Source of the DNA: Pelotomaculum_B sp964543575
GTDB lineage: Bacteria > Bacillota > Desulfotomaculia > Desulfotomaculales > Pelotomaculaceae
Direction of reading: 5' to 3'
Assembly: GCA_964543575.1 (NCBI GenBank)
Contig: CAZIYV010000008.1
Coordinates: forward strand, 1 to 49,163
DNA: 49,163 nucleotides
Under the pieces are notes generated by a model, which saw nothing but the letters and a program-made list of their open reading frames with translations, was not told the DNA's origin and searched no databases. This document shows positions 33,463 through 42,323 of the stretch, piece after piece (within the stretch, counting starts at the first letter, position 1; the number at the start of each line of letters is the position of its first letter). The position numbers and the translations under genes were made by a program.

Positions 33463-34182
33463 ATGAGCATTTTAACGGACACCCTGTCCGCCGGCGCTGC
33501 CGAGCTGGGTATTGAACTTTCAGAAAAAGAACTTCAGCAGTTTGAAAAATATTATCTGATGATTGTTCAAACCAATAAAAAAATAAATCTTACAGCTATT
33601 GTTGAAGAAAAAGATGTTGCTGTTAAACACTTTATCGATGCGCTGACCTGCCTGAAAGCCGCTCCTTTCGGTCGTAACATGAGTATATTGGATGTGGGCT
33701 CAGGAGCGGGCCTGCCCGGTATTCCTATAAAAATATGCCGCCCCGACCTCAAGGTAACCCTGGCAGACTCACTTGACAAAAGAGTTAATTTCCTAAAAGA
33801 GGCAATAAAAGGGCTTGGGTTGGAGCAAATCGAAGCGTTTCACACTAGAATCGAGGATCTTGTCAGAAACAAAGATTACAGGGGAAAATATGACCGCGTG
33901 CTGGCCAGGGCTGTGGCGAATCTGGGGGTGCTGGCGGAGTACTGCCTGCCTCCCCTCAAAGAAGACGGCCTTTTCATAGCCATGAAAGGCCCGCGGACGG
34001 AGGAAGAAATCAAAAGAGCGGAAAAGGCCATAGCGGTTCTGGGAGGGGCATTGGAAAAGACCGTGAACCTGAGTCTCCCGCTCACAGGTGAGGAAAGAAG
34101 TATCGTTCTAATCAGGAAGATCAAATCTTCTCCCGCAAAATACCCGCGCCGCGCTGGTATTCCCACGAAAAACCCTTTATAA
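33463..34182 (+). CDS. rsmG: 16S rRNA (guanine527-N7)-methyltransferase RsmG
   Basis: SAM-dependent Rossmann methyltransferase, 239 residues: LDVGSGAGLPGIPIKI SAM loop, FHTRIEDL, RAVANLGVLAEY and C-terminal KYPRRAGIPTKNPL. GGTGG precedes the ATG. Third gene of the mnmE operon, in the usual order before parA. Confidence 0.96.
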   Translation: MSILTDTLSAGAAELGIELSEKELQQFEKYYLMIVQTNKKINLTAIVEEKDVAVKHFIDALTCLKAAPFGRNMSILDVGSGAGLPGIPIKICRPDLKVTLADSLDKRVNFLKEAIKGLGLEQIEAFHTRIEDLVRNKDYRGKYDRVLARAVANLGVLAEYCLPPLKEDGLFIAMKGPRTEEEIKRAEKAIAVLGGALEKTVNLSLPLTGEERSIVLIRKIKSSPAKYPRRAGIPTKNPL

Positions 34183-34227
34183 TCATCTGTCCCCCCCAAC
34201 AACTCTTTTTTAATCAGAGCCATTCCA

Positions 34228-34464
34228 TCGGGGACATTCCTCAGCCCTTTAATCGGGGACATTCCTCGTCAATAAAGGAATACCTAAAACAGAGGTGTGT
34301 CCCCGTTCCGCTTTTTGTGTGTCCCATTCCGCTTAAACTCACCGCTTCCCTACCCGAGGCGGTTTATTTTATTTGTAGTTTAATCGGGGACATTCCTCAG
34401 CTACAAAGCCAGGCTCAAAATAGAGGTGTGTCCCCATTCATCTGTTGAGGTGTGTCCCCGTTCC
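34228..34464. repeat. REP-like cluster of inverted 15-18-mers
   Basis: Three direct copies of TCGGGGACATTCCTC (34228-34242, 34253-34267, 34384-34398) and three copies of the roughly inverted GAGGTGTGTCCCC(g/a)TTC (34292-34308, 34423-34439, 34447-34464), plus a partial GTGTCCCATTCC at about 34319. Direct and inverted units alternate and can pair, as in REP/BIME arrays. No transposase gene is present. Confidence 0.75.
34341..34370 (+). terminator. Terminator of the mnmE-rsmG operon
   Basis: 8-bp stem ACCGCTTC/GAGGCGGT (one G-U) then TTTATTTTATTT; embedded in the repeat cluster. Confidence 0.65.
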
Positions 34465-34495
34465 TTAATGAAATTTAATTCAATAAAGGAAAGAT

Positions 34496-34504
34496 TTTGT
34501 CGAA
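34496..34504. promoter_or_regulatory. Spo0A box-like site
   Basis: Exact TTTGTCGAA, 46 bp upstream of the GGDEF/HD-GYP gene start. Confidence 0.5.
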
Positions 34505-34549
34505 TATAGAATTAGGTTTGATTATGCGGGTTGTGTCGGGGGCTTATTT

Positions 34550-37500
34550 ATGAATCAAGCGCTGGGCTGGCAGATGGATTATATTTATTTTTTATACGGC
34601 CTGGCCTTTGTTATGCTGGCGGCCGTGTGTTTAGCTATGAGCAGATCCGAAAAACAACGCCTGCCCTGGATTGGGCTGAGTTTTTTTAGTATCGCCCATG
34701 GTTTATATGAATGGCTGCATCATTTTTCAGCCCGCAAAACGTCTATGCTTTCATTTTCTTACATAGAAGCAGGCTTACTTATTGTATCCCTGGTGTTCCT
34801 GGCAGCGTTCGGGCGGGCCGTGTTTATTAAAGATGGAGTAAAGAAGCCAGGAAGGTGGATTCTGGTTCTTCTCCTGGCCTTGGTAGCCCTGGGGGGCCTG
34901 TCCGGCCCGGCGGGTTTAGCAACCATGGCCCAGTATGTGCTGGGGCTTGGAGGCGGACTCTGGGCGGCGCTGGCCCTGCATCTGGCTTCCAAAAAGAACA
35001 ACAGGCGTGCCCGCCGCTGGTTGGAGTCGGGAAGTGTATCATTCGCTCTTTTTGCTGCAACCGCATTCCTGGCGGTGCCTCCGTCGCCATTTTTCCCGTC
35101 GAATATTATAAACTCCCATATCTTTTACAATACGCTTGGCTTTCACATCCAGTATATCCGCGGCCTTTTTATAGTCTGGACTACAGTAGCTGTCTGGAGA
35201 TACTCACAGGAACTTATTGGCACTGAAACAGGCCTGGATTTCCAGAGAGTACGTGCCAAATACACTGCGCGTTTCGTGATTATACTGTTGTTTATCCTTA
35301 GCCTTGGCCTGGCTGCGACCAGTTATTTAAGTCAGAACGCCCGCACGGATTTAATGAATGAAAGCGTCAACAATATAAACGCGTTAGCCAACCACTTACA
35401 AGACCAGATGAAAGAGACAAATCACGCGGTAATGTCTATAGCGTCATCCACCGAAGTTTTACCGGCTTTGCTGGATGGCGGGGAACAAAATATTGCCCGG
35501 GCCAACTTCATCCTTGACCGGTTTAACGAGGCTTTGGATGCGCCGGTCTGTTATTTGTTAAATGAAAAGGGTACCGTTATAGCTTCATCAAACAGAAATG
35601 ATCCTGACAGCTATGTCGGAAACAACTACGGATTTCGCCCATATTTCAAACAAGCTATGACCGGGAACGCCGGAAGTTATTACGCCCTGGGTTTAACATC
35701 GGGGGAGCGGGGCTACTATGTCAGTTACCCGGTAATGAGCGGGCGCGTTGTCGGGGTCGCTGTAATTAAAAGAAAAGTAGAAAGTGTGGAACTTGGTTTC
35801 AAACAATACCCTTATTGTTTCTATATCGATCCTCACGGGATAGTGTTTCTATCCAGCCGTCCGGACATGCTTTATAAAGGCCTTTGGCCTCTGGAAGAGA
35901 GTACACAAAAAGAACTGACAGAATCCAGGCAGTTCGGTGCGGGGCCGTTTCAAACCATGTCTTTGCAGGAGGTATCTAATGGAGCGGATGTAGTATATGC
36001 CGATCAGCGTTTTCTTGTCAATCGCAAGCTGGTCAGCCCCGGGGGTTGGTCAATAGTTCTGTTAGCGCCGCTGGATAAAACAAGGCCGGCCGGACTTTTA
36101 GGGGTCATCATCACCTTCTGCCTGTCTGTTCTTACTATAGGCTTTTTCGTGGCTACGCAGCGATTGACCGAGTCCGCCATACAGAAAGCAACCTCTGAAG
36201 AAAATTATCAATCTATCTTCAATGGGGTTAATGAGGGCATTTTTGTCCACGAACTGACCACCGGAAAAATTGTTGACGTTAATCAAAAAGTGTGCGATAT
36301 GTATGGTTATAGCAGGGAAGAGACCATAAAAGCCCAGTTGGTCAGTATTGTTGCCGGTGAGCCTTTATTCACAATGGAAATTGCGCACTCGAAGCTGGAG
36401 AAAGCGGCAGGCGGTGAGCCGCAGCTTTTTGAGTGGCTTTCTAAAGATAGTGAGGGGCGGCTCTTTTGGACAGAGGTAAATTTAAAGAAAGCTCTGATCG
36501 GCGGGAAGGAGTGCGTCCTGGCGGTTGTGCGTGACATTTCTGCCCGGAAAAAGACGGAGGAGTCTCTCCTAAAAGCCCAGGCCAGGTATATGAACCTGTA
36601 CGAGAACGCCAATGACATAATTTTTACCAGCGATTTAAAAGGCAAAATAACATCCGTTAACAAGGCTGCAAGCTTCGTAATTGGCTATACGAAGGAAGAA
36701 CTCACAAAAATGTCTTTGGCGGATTTGCTGACAACGGAAAGCTTAAAATATGCCAGGGGTTTACTGGCCAGGGCTTTGGAAAAAAAGACAGACCTGGCCG
36801 AGGCTCAACCGTATGAATCGGAAATTTTAACCGCCAGCGGAGCGAAGATACACCTGGAAGTCCGTACCCACTTACTCTGGGAGGAGGGTGAAATAACAAA
36901 TATCCAGGGAATCGCGCGTAATATCACCAGGCGCAAACAAGTGGAAGAAGCACTGCGCGAATCGGAAGCTAATTATAGGACTATTTTCGAAAACACAGGG
37001 ACCGCGATGATAATAGTTGAGGAAGACACAACCATATTCCTGGCTAATACAGTGTTTTCATCAACAGCCGGGTATTCGAGAGAAGAAATAGAGGGGGAAA
37101 AAAGCTGGACGGAATTTGTGGCAAAAGATGATCTGGAAAAAATGCTTAAACATCATCGCCTGCGAAGGATCAACCAGTATGCCGCCCCGAGGACATATGA
37201 ATTCACGTTTGTTAGTAGGGACGGTGGTATTAGAGAATGTCTTGTAAATATAGCTTTAATTCCAGGTTCAAAAAGGAGCGTGGCTTCCTTCCTGGATATT
37301 TCAGATCGAAAGCGGGCGGAAGAGCAGTTGAAATACCTCAGTTTGCACGACGCCCTTACCAGTCTGTACAACCGTGCTTTCTTTGAGGAAGAAATGCGGC
37401 GTTTGGAAGGAAAACGCGATATGCGTGTCGGTATGCTGGTTTGTGACATAGACGGTTTAAAGCTTGTCAATGACACCCTCGGGCATGAGGCGGGTGATAG

Positions 37501-38356
37501 GCTGCTGATGGCTGCCGCCGGAATCATCAGGGAATGTTTCCGTGAAGGAGACATGGTCGCACGCATAGGAGGCGACGAGTTTGCCGTCCTGCTGCCGGAT
37601 GGTGATGAAATGATCATTGAAAAGGCGTCACAGAGGATTAAAGAGGAAGTTGGAAAATATAATGCTGACGGAGCGGTTCCCCCGTTGAGCATGTCTATAG
37701 GGTTTTCTATGAGCGGCAAAACAAAGGGCAGCCTCAGCGAAGTTTTTAAAGAAGCGGACAACAACATGTACCGGGAGAAACTGCACTGCGGCCAAAGTGC
37801 GCGCAGCGCCATCGTTCAGACCTTAATGAAAGCGCTCGAGGTGCGGGACTATATTACAGAAGGGCATGCGGAACGGCTGCAGGAACTGGTTGAAGCTCTG
37901 GCCTCCGCCATCGGGCTGCCGGAGCGCAGTTTGGCCGACCTGCGGCTGCTGGCGAAGTTTCATGATATTGGCAAGGTGGGCATACCGGACCGCATCTTGT
38001 TTAAACCCGGTCCCCTGACTTCTAATGAGTTCTCTGAAATGAAGAGGCACAGTGAGATTGGTCACCGTATTGCCCAGTCCAACCCCGATTTGGTTCCCAT
38101 AGCCGGATGGATCCTGAAACACCACGAATGGTGGGACGGTCAGGGCTATCCGCAGGGGCTCAAAGGGGAAGAAATTCCGCTGGAATGCCGTATCCTGGCC
38201 ATTGCTGACGCCTTTGACGCCATGACCAACGATCGGCCCTACCGCAGAGCTTTGTCACGGGAGGAAGCCACAGCTGAAATAATGAGATGTGCAGGCACGC
38301 AGTTTGATCCGAATTTAGTCAAGGTTTTCTTGCAATTATTACAACAAAGACAATAA
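34550..38356 (+). CDS. Membrane Cache-PAS-GGDEF-HD-GYP c-di-GMP protein
   Basis: 1268 residues. Residues 1-235 carry seven or so membrane helices; helix at about 240-262 leads into a double-Cache sensor (about 265-505; YYVSYPVMSGRVVGVAVIKR), then a helix (515-540), three PAS domains (about 550-670, 675-795, 800-925), a GGDEF domain with intact GGDEF at 1007-1011, and an HD-GYP domain with HD at 1138-1139, HHEWWDGQGYP from 1191. Both cyclase and phosphodiesterase motifs are intact, so it may set c-di-GMP either way. ATG follows GGGGG. Flanked by a Spo0A-like box and repeats. Confidence 0.93.
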   Translation: MNQALGWQMDYIYFLYGLAFVMLAAVCLAMSRSEKQRLPWIGLSFFSIAHGLYEWLHHFSARKTSMLSFSYIEAGLLIVSLVFLAAFGRAVFIKDGVKKPGRWILVLLLALVALGGLSGPAGLATMAQYVLGLGGGLWAALALHLASKKNNRRARRWLESGSVSFALFAATAFLAVPPSPFFPSNIINSHIFYNTLGFHIQYIRGLFIVWTTVAVWRYSQELIGTETGLDFQRVRAKYTARFVIILLFILSLGLAATSYLSQNARTDLMNESVNNINALANHLQDQMKETNHAVMSIASSTEVLPALLDGGEQNIARANFILDRFNEALDAPVCYLLNEKGTVIASSNRNDPDSYVGNNYGFRPYFKQAMTGNAGSYYALGLTSGERGYYVSYPVMSGRVVGVAVIKRKVESVELGFKQYPYCFYIDPHGIVFLSSRPDMLYKGLWPLEESTQKELTESRQFGAGPFQTMSLQEVSNGADVVYADQRFLVNRKLVSPGGWSIVLLAPLDKTRPAGLLGVIITFCLSVLTIGFFVATQRLTESAIQKATSEENYQSIFNGVNEGIFVHELTTGKIVDVNQKVCDMYGYSREETIKAQLVSIVAGEPLFTMEIAHSKLEKAAGGEPQLFEWLSKDSEGRLFWTEVNLKKALIGGKECVLAVVRDISARKKTEESLLKAQARYMNLYENANDIIFTSDLKGKITSVNKAASFVIGYTKEELTKMSLADLLTTESLKYARGLLARALEKKTDLAEAQPYESEILTASGAKIHLEVRTHLLWEEGEITNIQGIARNITRRKQVEEALRESEANYRTIFENTGTAMIIVEEDTTIFLANTVFSSTAGYSREEIEGEKSWTEFVAKDDLEKMLKHHRLRRINQYAAPRTYEFTFVSRDGGIRECLVNIALIPGSKRSVASFLDISDRKRAEEQLKYLSLHDALTSLYNRAFFEEEMRRLEGKRDMRVGMLVCDIDGLKLVNDTLGHEAGDRLLMAAAGIIRECFREGDMVARIGGDEFAVLLPDGDEMIIEKASQRIKEEVGKYNADGAVPPLSMSIGFSMSGKTKGSLSEVFKEADNNMYREKLHCGQSARSAIVQTLMKALEVRDYITEGHAERLQELVEALASAIGLPERSLADLRLLAKFHDIGKVGIPDRILFKPGPLTSNEFSEMKRHSEIGHRIAQSNPDLVPIAGWILKHHEWWDGQGYPQGLKGEEIPLECRILAIADAFDAMTNDRPYRRALSREEATAEIMRCAGTQFDPNLVKVFLQLLQQRQ

Positions 38357-38486
38357 AAACGCTGATTGTGAAAAGATTTGTGTTTATTGTAGATAATAGG
38401 CATTCATTTTAAATATGGAGCAGGAACTGTAAAACCGGATGTGGAAAAGTGTAAAGCGGCTAAATAAATCTTTGGGGGTGAAAACC

Positions 38487-39248
38487 ATGGGAAGGACCAT
38501 CGCTATAGCCAACCAAAAAGGCGGAGTGGCCAAGACAACCACGGCTGTTAACCTTGGCGCCTGGCTATCTCTTATGGGACAAAAGGTCTTACTGGTGGAT
38601 ATTGACCCCCAGGGCAACGCCACTACCGGAGTAGGCGTTGATAAAAGAACGGTTGAAAGATGTATTTATGATACGCTGATCAACGGACTGCCGGTGCAGG
38701 AAGTGATAGTACCCAGCGCGGTGGAAAATCTCGATCTGCTTCCTGCTACAATCGAACTGGCGGGTGCGGAAATAGAACTGGTCGGCCAGGTTGAAAGGGA
38801 AAAAATATTAAAAAAGGCACTGGCAGAGATCAAAGACAAGTATAATTTCATTTTTATAGACTGCCCTCCTTCGCTCGGACTCCTGACCATAAACGCGCTT
38901 ACAGCCGCCGACTCCCTGATCATACCCATCCAGTGCGAGTATTACGCCCTGGAAGGGCTTGGACAACTTCTCAACACCTTTCACATGGTACAGCAGAATC
39001 TGAACGAAAACCTGGTTTTAGAGGGGATACTACTGACCATGTTCGACGGCAGGACTAACCTGTCCATCCAGGTGGTTGATGAGGTTAAAAAGCACTTCAA
39101 GGGCAAGGTATACGGAGCTATCGTACCGCGCAACGTGAGGCTGAGTGAGGCGCCAAGCCATGGTAAGCCGGTAATGGTTTATGACCGGCGCTCCAGGGGG
39201 TCGGAGGTTTATTATGAACTGGCGAAAGAGGTGATGGGCATTGAGTAA
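38487..39248 (+). CDS. parA: Chromosome partitioning ATPase ParA/Soj
   Basis: 253 residues from ATG at 38487, 6 bases after GGGGGTG; the frame opens earlier but without a ribosome site. Deviant Walker A QKGGVAKTTTAVNLG, DIDPQGNATTG, Walker B FIFIDCPPSLG. Moves ParB-bound origins and, in sporulating bacteria, modulates DnaA. Overlaps parB by 8 bp. Confidence 0.96.
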   Translation: MGRTIAIANQKGGVAKTTTAVNLGAWLSLMGQKVLLVDIDPQGNATTGVGVDKRTVERCIYDTLINGLPVQEVIVPSAVENLDLLPATIELAGAEIELVGQVEREKILKKALAEIKDKYNFIFIDCPPSLGLLTINALTAADSLIIPIQCEYYALEGLGQLLNTFHMVQQNLNENLVLEGILLTMFDGRTNLSIQVVDEVKKHFKGKVYGAIVPRNVRLSEAPSHGKPVMVYDRRSRGSEVYYELAKEVMGIE

Positions 39249-40110
39249 GCGCAGAGGCTTGGGCAAAGGCCTGGAGGCGTTGATCCCTGTTGTGATCGAT
39301 GACGTCAAGGGAAAGGATATACTAAAAGAAATAGACATAGAAACAATCCGGACCGCTCCCCGCCAGGCCAGAAAGTTGTTCGATCAGGAAAAACTGGATG
39401 AGTTGGCCTCCTCCATTAAAGAACATGGTGTAATTCAACCAATCGTGGTAAGGCCGCTGACAGATGGTTTTTACGAGCTTATTGCCGGTGAGAGGCGCTG
39501 GCGGGCCTGCAAAAGCCTGGGGTACCAGAGCATTCCCGCGGTAATCAAGGAATACCGGGATCTGGAAGCAACAGCTGCCGCTTTAATCGAAAACGTACAG
39601 CGTGAAGATTTAAACCCTTTGGAGGAAGCCGCGGCCTACCGCCAGTTGATGGAGGATTTTGACCTGACCCAGGAGGACGTTTCCAGCAGAGTTGGGAAAA
39701 GCAGGCCATTTGTAGCAAATATGGTCCGGCTTTTAGGGCTGCCGGTGGAGATCAGGGATATGATCGCGTCAGGCCGGATCAGCGCCGGTCACGCCAGGGC
39801 GCTGCTGGCCATAAACGATAGTAAAAAGCAGCTTGCCGCCGCTTTTAAGATAGCCAGACAACAATTAAGCGTACGCCAGGCCGAAAAAATCGTCAGGGAC
39901 ATGATTGAAGAAAAAGAAAAAAGAGCGGAAAGCAGAATTTTGCGTGTTCACTACCTGCTCAAGGCCGAAGAACGGTTAAAAAAGTTGATTGGCTCAAGGG
40001 TAAAGGTAAAAGAACTGCCAGGTGGGCGTGGAAAACTGGAGATAGATTTTAGTGACGAAAAAGACCTCAAAAGGATCCTCGATCTGTTGCTGAGCGGTAA
40101 AAAAGTTTAA
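39241..40110 (+). CDS. parB: Chromosome partitioning protein ParB/Spo0J
   Basis: CTP-dependent parS-binding clamp, 289 residues. N-terminal KRRGLGKGLEALIP (ParA-activating motif), CTP site with GERRWRACKSLG and ENVQREDLNP, helix-turn-helix with EDVSSRVGKSRPFVANM, C-terminal dimer domain. TTG start inside the parA 3' end. Two cognate sites lie directly downstream. Confidence 0.97.
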   Translation: MSKRRGLGKGLEALIPVVIDDVKGKDILKEIDIETIRTAPRQARKLFDQEKLDELASSIKEHGVIQPIVVRPLTDGFYELIAGERRWRACKSLGYQSIPAVIKEYRDLEATAAALIENVQREDLNPLEEAAAYRQLMEDFDLTQEDVSSRVGKSRPFVANMVRLLGLPVEIRDMIASGRISAGHARALLAINDSKKQLAAAFKIARQQLSVRQAEKIVRDMIEEKEKRAESRILRVHYLLKAEERLKKLIGSRVKVKELPGGRGKLEIDFSDEKDLKRILDLLLSGKKV

Positions 40111-40113
40111 AAA

Positions 40114-40129
40114 TGTTTCACGTGAAACA
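40114..40129. promoter_or_regulatory. parS: parS site 1
   Basis: Perfect 16-bp consensus TGTTTCACGTGAAACA, extended to a 24-bp palindrome by flanking AAAA/TTTT; starts 3 bp after parB. Confidence 0.95.
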
Positions 40130-40312
40130 TTTTCGACCAAACTGAAAAATTGAAACCGAACCTGCATCGCTGATTTTCATTTTCTGCTGGCGCCGCTCCT
40201 GCGACATGTATGTCATTCAACAGATGTATGCACCATAAAGCATGGTATTGAAACAAGCTGCTCCGTTGCGTAGCAAAGCGGGTTACACACCGTGACGACT
40301 TATAGCCTGAAA

Positions 40313-40328
40313 TGTTTCACGTGAAACA
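40313..40328. promoter_or_regulatory. parS: parS site 2
   Basis: Second perfect TGTTTCACGTGAAACA, exactly 199 bp from the first. The 180 bp between the sites show no gene. Confidence 0.95.
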
Positions 40329-40391
40329 TTTTTTTATACGTCTTTTTATACTTTGGAAAATCAGACTAACTGCTCAAGGAGAGTCGATTCA

Positions 40392-41084
40392 TTGGTAGGT
40401 ACTTTTGTAAATGCCGCGGCCATTATTTTAGGAACACTTACCGGGATGATTTTTAAAAAAGGGATACCGGAGCGGGTCAGGCGCACAATCCTGCAGGGGA
40501 TCGGTCTGGCGGTTATCTTGATTGGTTTGCAGATGTCCCTGCAAACCCGGCAGATGCTTGTGGTTGTAATCAGTTTGGTGCTCGGTGGTTTGACCGGTGA
40601 GTTGCTGAATATTGAGGGCGGACTTGAACGCCTGGGCCAATGGCTGGAGTCAAAGGTGGGCGGCGCGCAGGGAGATATGGGTAAGGCGTTTGTCACAACG
40701 AGTCTGATTTATTGTGTTGGCGCTATGGCCATAATGGGATCTATTGAAGACGGACTTTACAACAATCCTGGCATACTCCTGACCAAAGCGGCGCTGGACG
40801 GGATATCGGCGATCGTGTTTGCTTCCACTATGGGACCCGGTGTCGCCTTTTCCGCTTTTCCAGTGCTGGTTTACCAGGGCTCCATTACCCTTCTGGCGGC
40901 TCACGTAAAAGGATTTCTGAGCGCGGCTGCAATAGCTGAAATGAGCGCCACAGGGGGACTTCTAATAGTAGGGATAGGATTAAACATATTAAATATCGTT
41001 GAAATAAAAGTGGGTAACCTGCTTCCCGCAATTTTTTACGCCATCCCCCTCGCTTTTTTACTGCCAAGAATAATCCCCTCTTAA
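40392..41084 (+). CDS. DUF554 membrane protein
   Basis: 230 residues with six or so hydrophobic helices; GTFVNAAAIILGTLTGMIFK at the start and GDMGKAFVTTSLIYCVGAMAI are family hallmarks, with GSIEDGL. Function unknown; commonly found beside parB in clostridia. TTG at 40392 gives the family N-terminus, 10 bases after AAGGAG; the frame extends upstream into the parS region without a start signal. Confidence 0.88.
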   Translation: MVGTFVNAAAIILGTLTGMIFKKGIPERVRRTILQGIGLAVILIGLQMSLQTRQMLVVVISLVLGGLTGELLNIEGGLERLGQWLESKVGGAQGDMGKAFVTTSLIYCVGAMAIMGSIEDGLYNNPGILLTKAALDGISAIVFASTMGPGVAFSAFPVLVYQGSITLLAAHVKGFLSAAAIAEMSATGGLLIVGIGLNILNIVEIKVGNLLPAIFYAIPLAFLLPRIIPS

Positions 41085-41104
41085 CCCGGCTGTTCGGGTT
41101 TTTT
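41083..41104 (+). terminator. Terminator after the DUF554 gene
   Basis: Stem AACCCG/CGGGTT, six-base loop, then TTTT and further T-rich DNA. Confidence 0.75.
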
Positions 41105-41294
41105 GTTTTGTTTTATATTATTTTAGCTAACAGGGCTAATATTTTTTGTATTCTTATCGATAATTAAAAAGGAAGGCTTTAGCGGTGTGGAAATAATTTA
41201 CAAAAGCGAAAGCTGCCAAATATTTTCTGCCGCTGCGTGTTTTAAATTGACGTTGCTGGAAACAATTAAAGAGATAATCATCCGGGAAAGGGGC

Positions 41295-41945
41295 ATGGCT
41301 GTGATATTTAAAGACCGGACTGACGCCGGTAAACTATTGGCCGAAAAACTCGCCGGTCGCATCGGGAAGGATGGTGTAGTGCTGGCGATCCCGCGCGGCG
41401 GTGTGGTTGTGGGCGCTGAACTGGCAAGAAAGCTGGGCTTGAAGCTTGATCTGATTATCCCGCGGAAAATAGGATCCCCCCAAAATCCGGAGGTGGCTCT
41501 CGGGGCTATTGCCCAGGACGGCGCCGCCATCCTTGACCGCCGCCTGATAGAGCATCTTGGAGTTACCGACGCAGAGTTAAAAGAGATAATGGCCTACGAA
41601 TTAGAAGAAATAAAACGCCGGATGTCTCTCTACAGGGGAAGCGCAAATCGTGGGAATTATACTGGAAAGCAGATTGTGGTAGTGGATGACGGTATCGCTA
41701 CCGGTTATACCATGCTGGCAGCCCTCCGCTCGGCCCGTAATCTTCGCCCGCGTGAATTAATCCTGGCTATTCCGGTAGCGCCGCCGGAGACGCTGGAAAT
41801 ATTGAAAAAGGAAGTTGAGCATTCTATCTGCCTGCTCACGCCTGCCAATTTTTATGCTGTAGGCCAGTTTTACGAGAACTTTGATCAGACCGGTGACGAA
41901 GAAGTAGTTAAAATATTAAAAGAACTTAAAGATGGCAAGGAATAA
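41295..41945 (+). CDS. Predicted phosphoribosyltransferase (COG1926-like)
   Basis: 216 residues from ATG at 41295, preceded by AAAGGGG; an in-frame GTG at 41187 would add 36 residues unlike the family. N-terminal FKDRTDAGKLLAEKL, VVLAIPRGGVVVGAELA, and the PRPP loop IVVVDDGIATGYTM identify type I PRTase folds. Substrate unknown. Possibly nucleotide salvage or stress-related. Confidence 0.85.
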   Translation: MAVIFKDRTDAGKLLAEKLAGRIGKDGVVLAIPRGGVVVGAELARKLGLKLDLIIPRKIGSPQNPEVALGAIAQDGAAILDRRLIEHLGVTDAELKEIMAYELEEIKRRMSLYRGSANRGNYTGKQIVVVDDGIATGYTMLAALRSARNLRPRELILAIPVAPPETLEILKKEVEHSICLLTPANFYAVGQFYENFDQTGDEEVVKILKELKDGKE

Positions 41946-41995
41946 AAGGCCCTCTTCCTCCTAACAATAACAGTGGAAGGGGGTAAAGTGTTTAA

Positions 41996-42232
41996 ATGGA
42001 AAAAGTTATCGCAGTAGAAGAAGGTTTGTCGGGCAGTATAAAAAGTGTTCTTGAAAAAGAGGGCTACAAGGTGGTAAAACCCGGTGCAGCCGGAAACATC
42101 GACGCTAACATAGTAACCGGTATGGACGAGAATGTTATGGGTATGCAGGATATCACAGACAAATCTGCTGTCATTGATGCCAGCGGGAAAACAGCAGAGC
42201 AAATTCTTATGGATTTAAAAGCGCGCATTTAA
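41996..42232 (+). CDS. UPF0180 (YkuS-like) protein
   Basis: 78 residues: IAVEEGLSGSIKSVLEKEGY then DANIVTGMDENVMGMQDI and AEQILMDLKARI match the family closely. Found in spore formers; function unknown. AGTGGAAGGGGG lies upstream of the ATG. Confidence 0.88.
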   Translation: MEKVIAVEEGLSGSIKSVLEKEGYKVVKPGAAGNIDANIVTGMDENVMGMQDITDKSAVIDASGKTAEQILMDLKARI

Positions 42233-42254
42233 ATCCATAAGTGGACAGCTTTGG

Positions 42255-42296
42255 TAGGGGGCACACAGAAGTTTGGGACATTCCGTGTTTCCCCTA
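42255..42296 (+). terminator. Possible terminator between UPF0180 and yyaC
   Basis: Imperfect long hairpin AGGGGGCACAC/GTGTTTCCCCT with a loop containing gggacattcc, similar to the REP-like unit at 34.2 kb. Weak T-run. Confidence 0.35.
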
Positions 42297-42323
42297 TCAT
42301 ATGATAAAAATATGTTCGCTGCC

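Noticed and set aside
34228..34464. Possible CRISPR array
   Set aside because: Units occur in both orientations with irregular spacing, which fits REP-like repeats and not CRISPR.
37153..37812. 219-codon minus-strand frame inside the GGDEF region
   Set aside because: Antisense to intact GGDEF coding sequence; no ribosome site.
41187..41294. Longer N-terminus for the phosphoribosyltransferase
   Set aside because: The extra 36 residues do not fit the family N-terminus, and the internal ATG has its own ribosome site.
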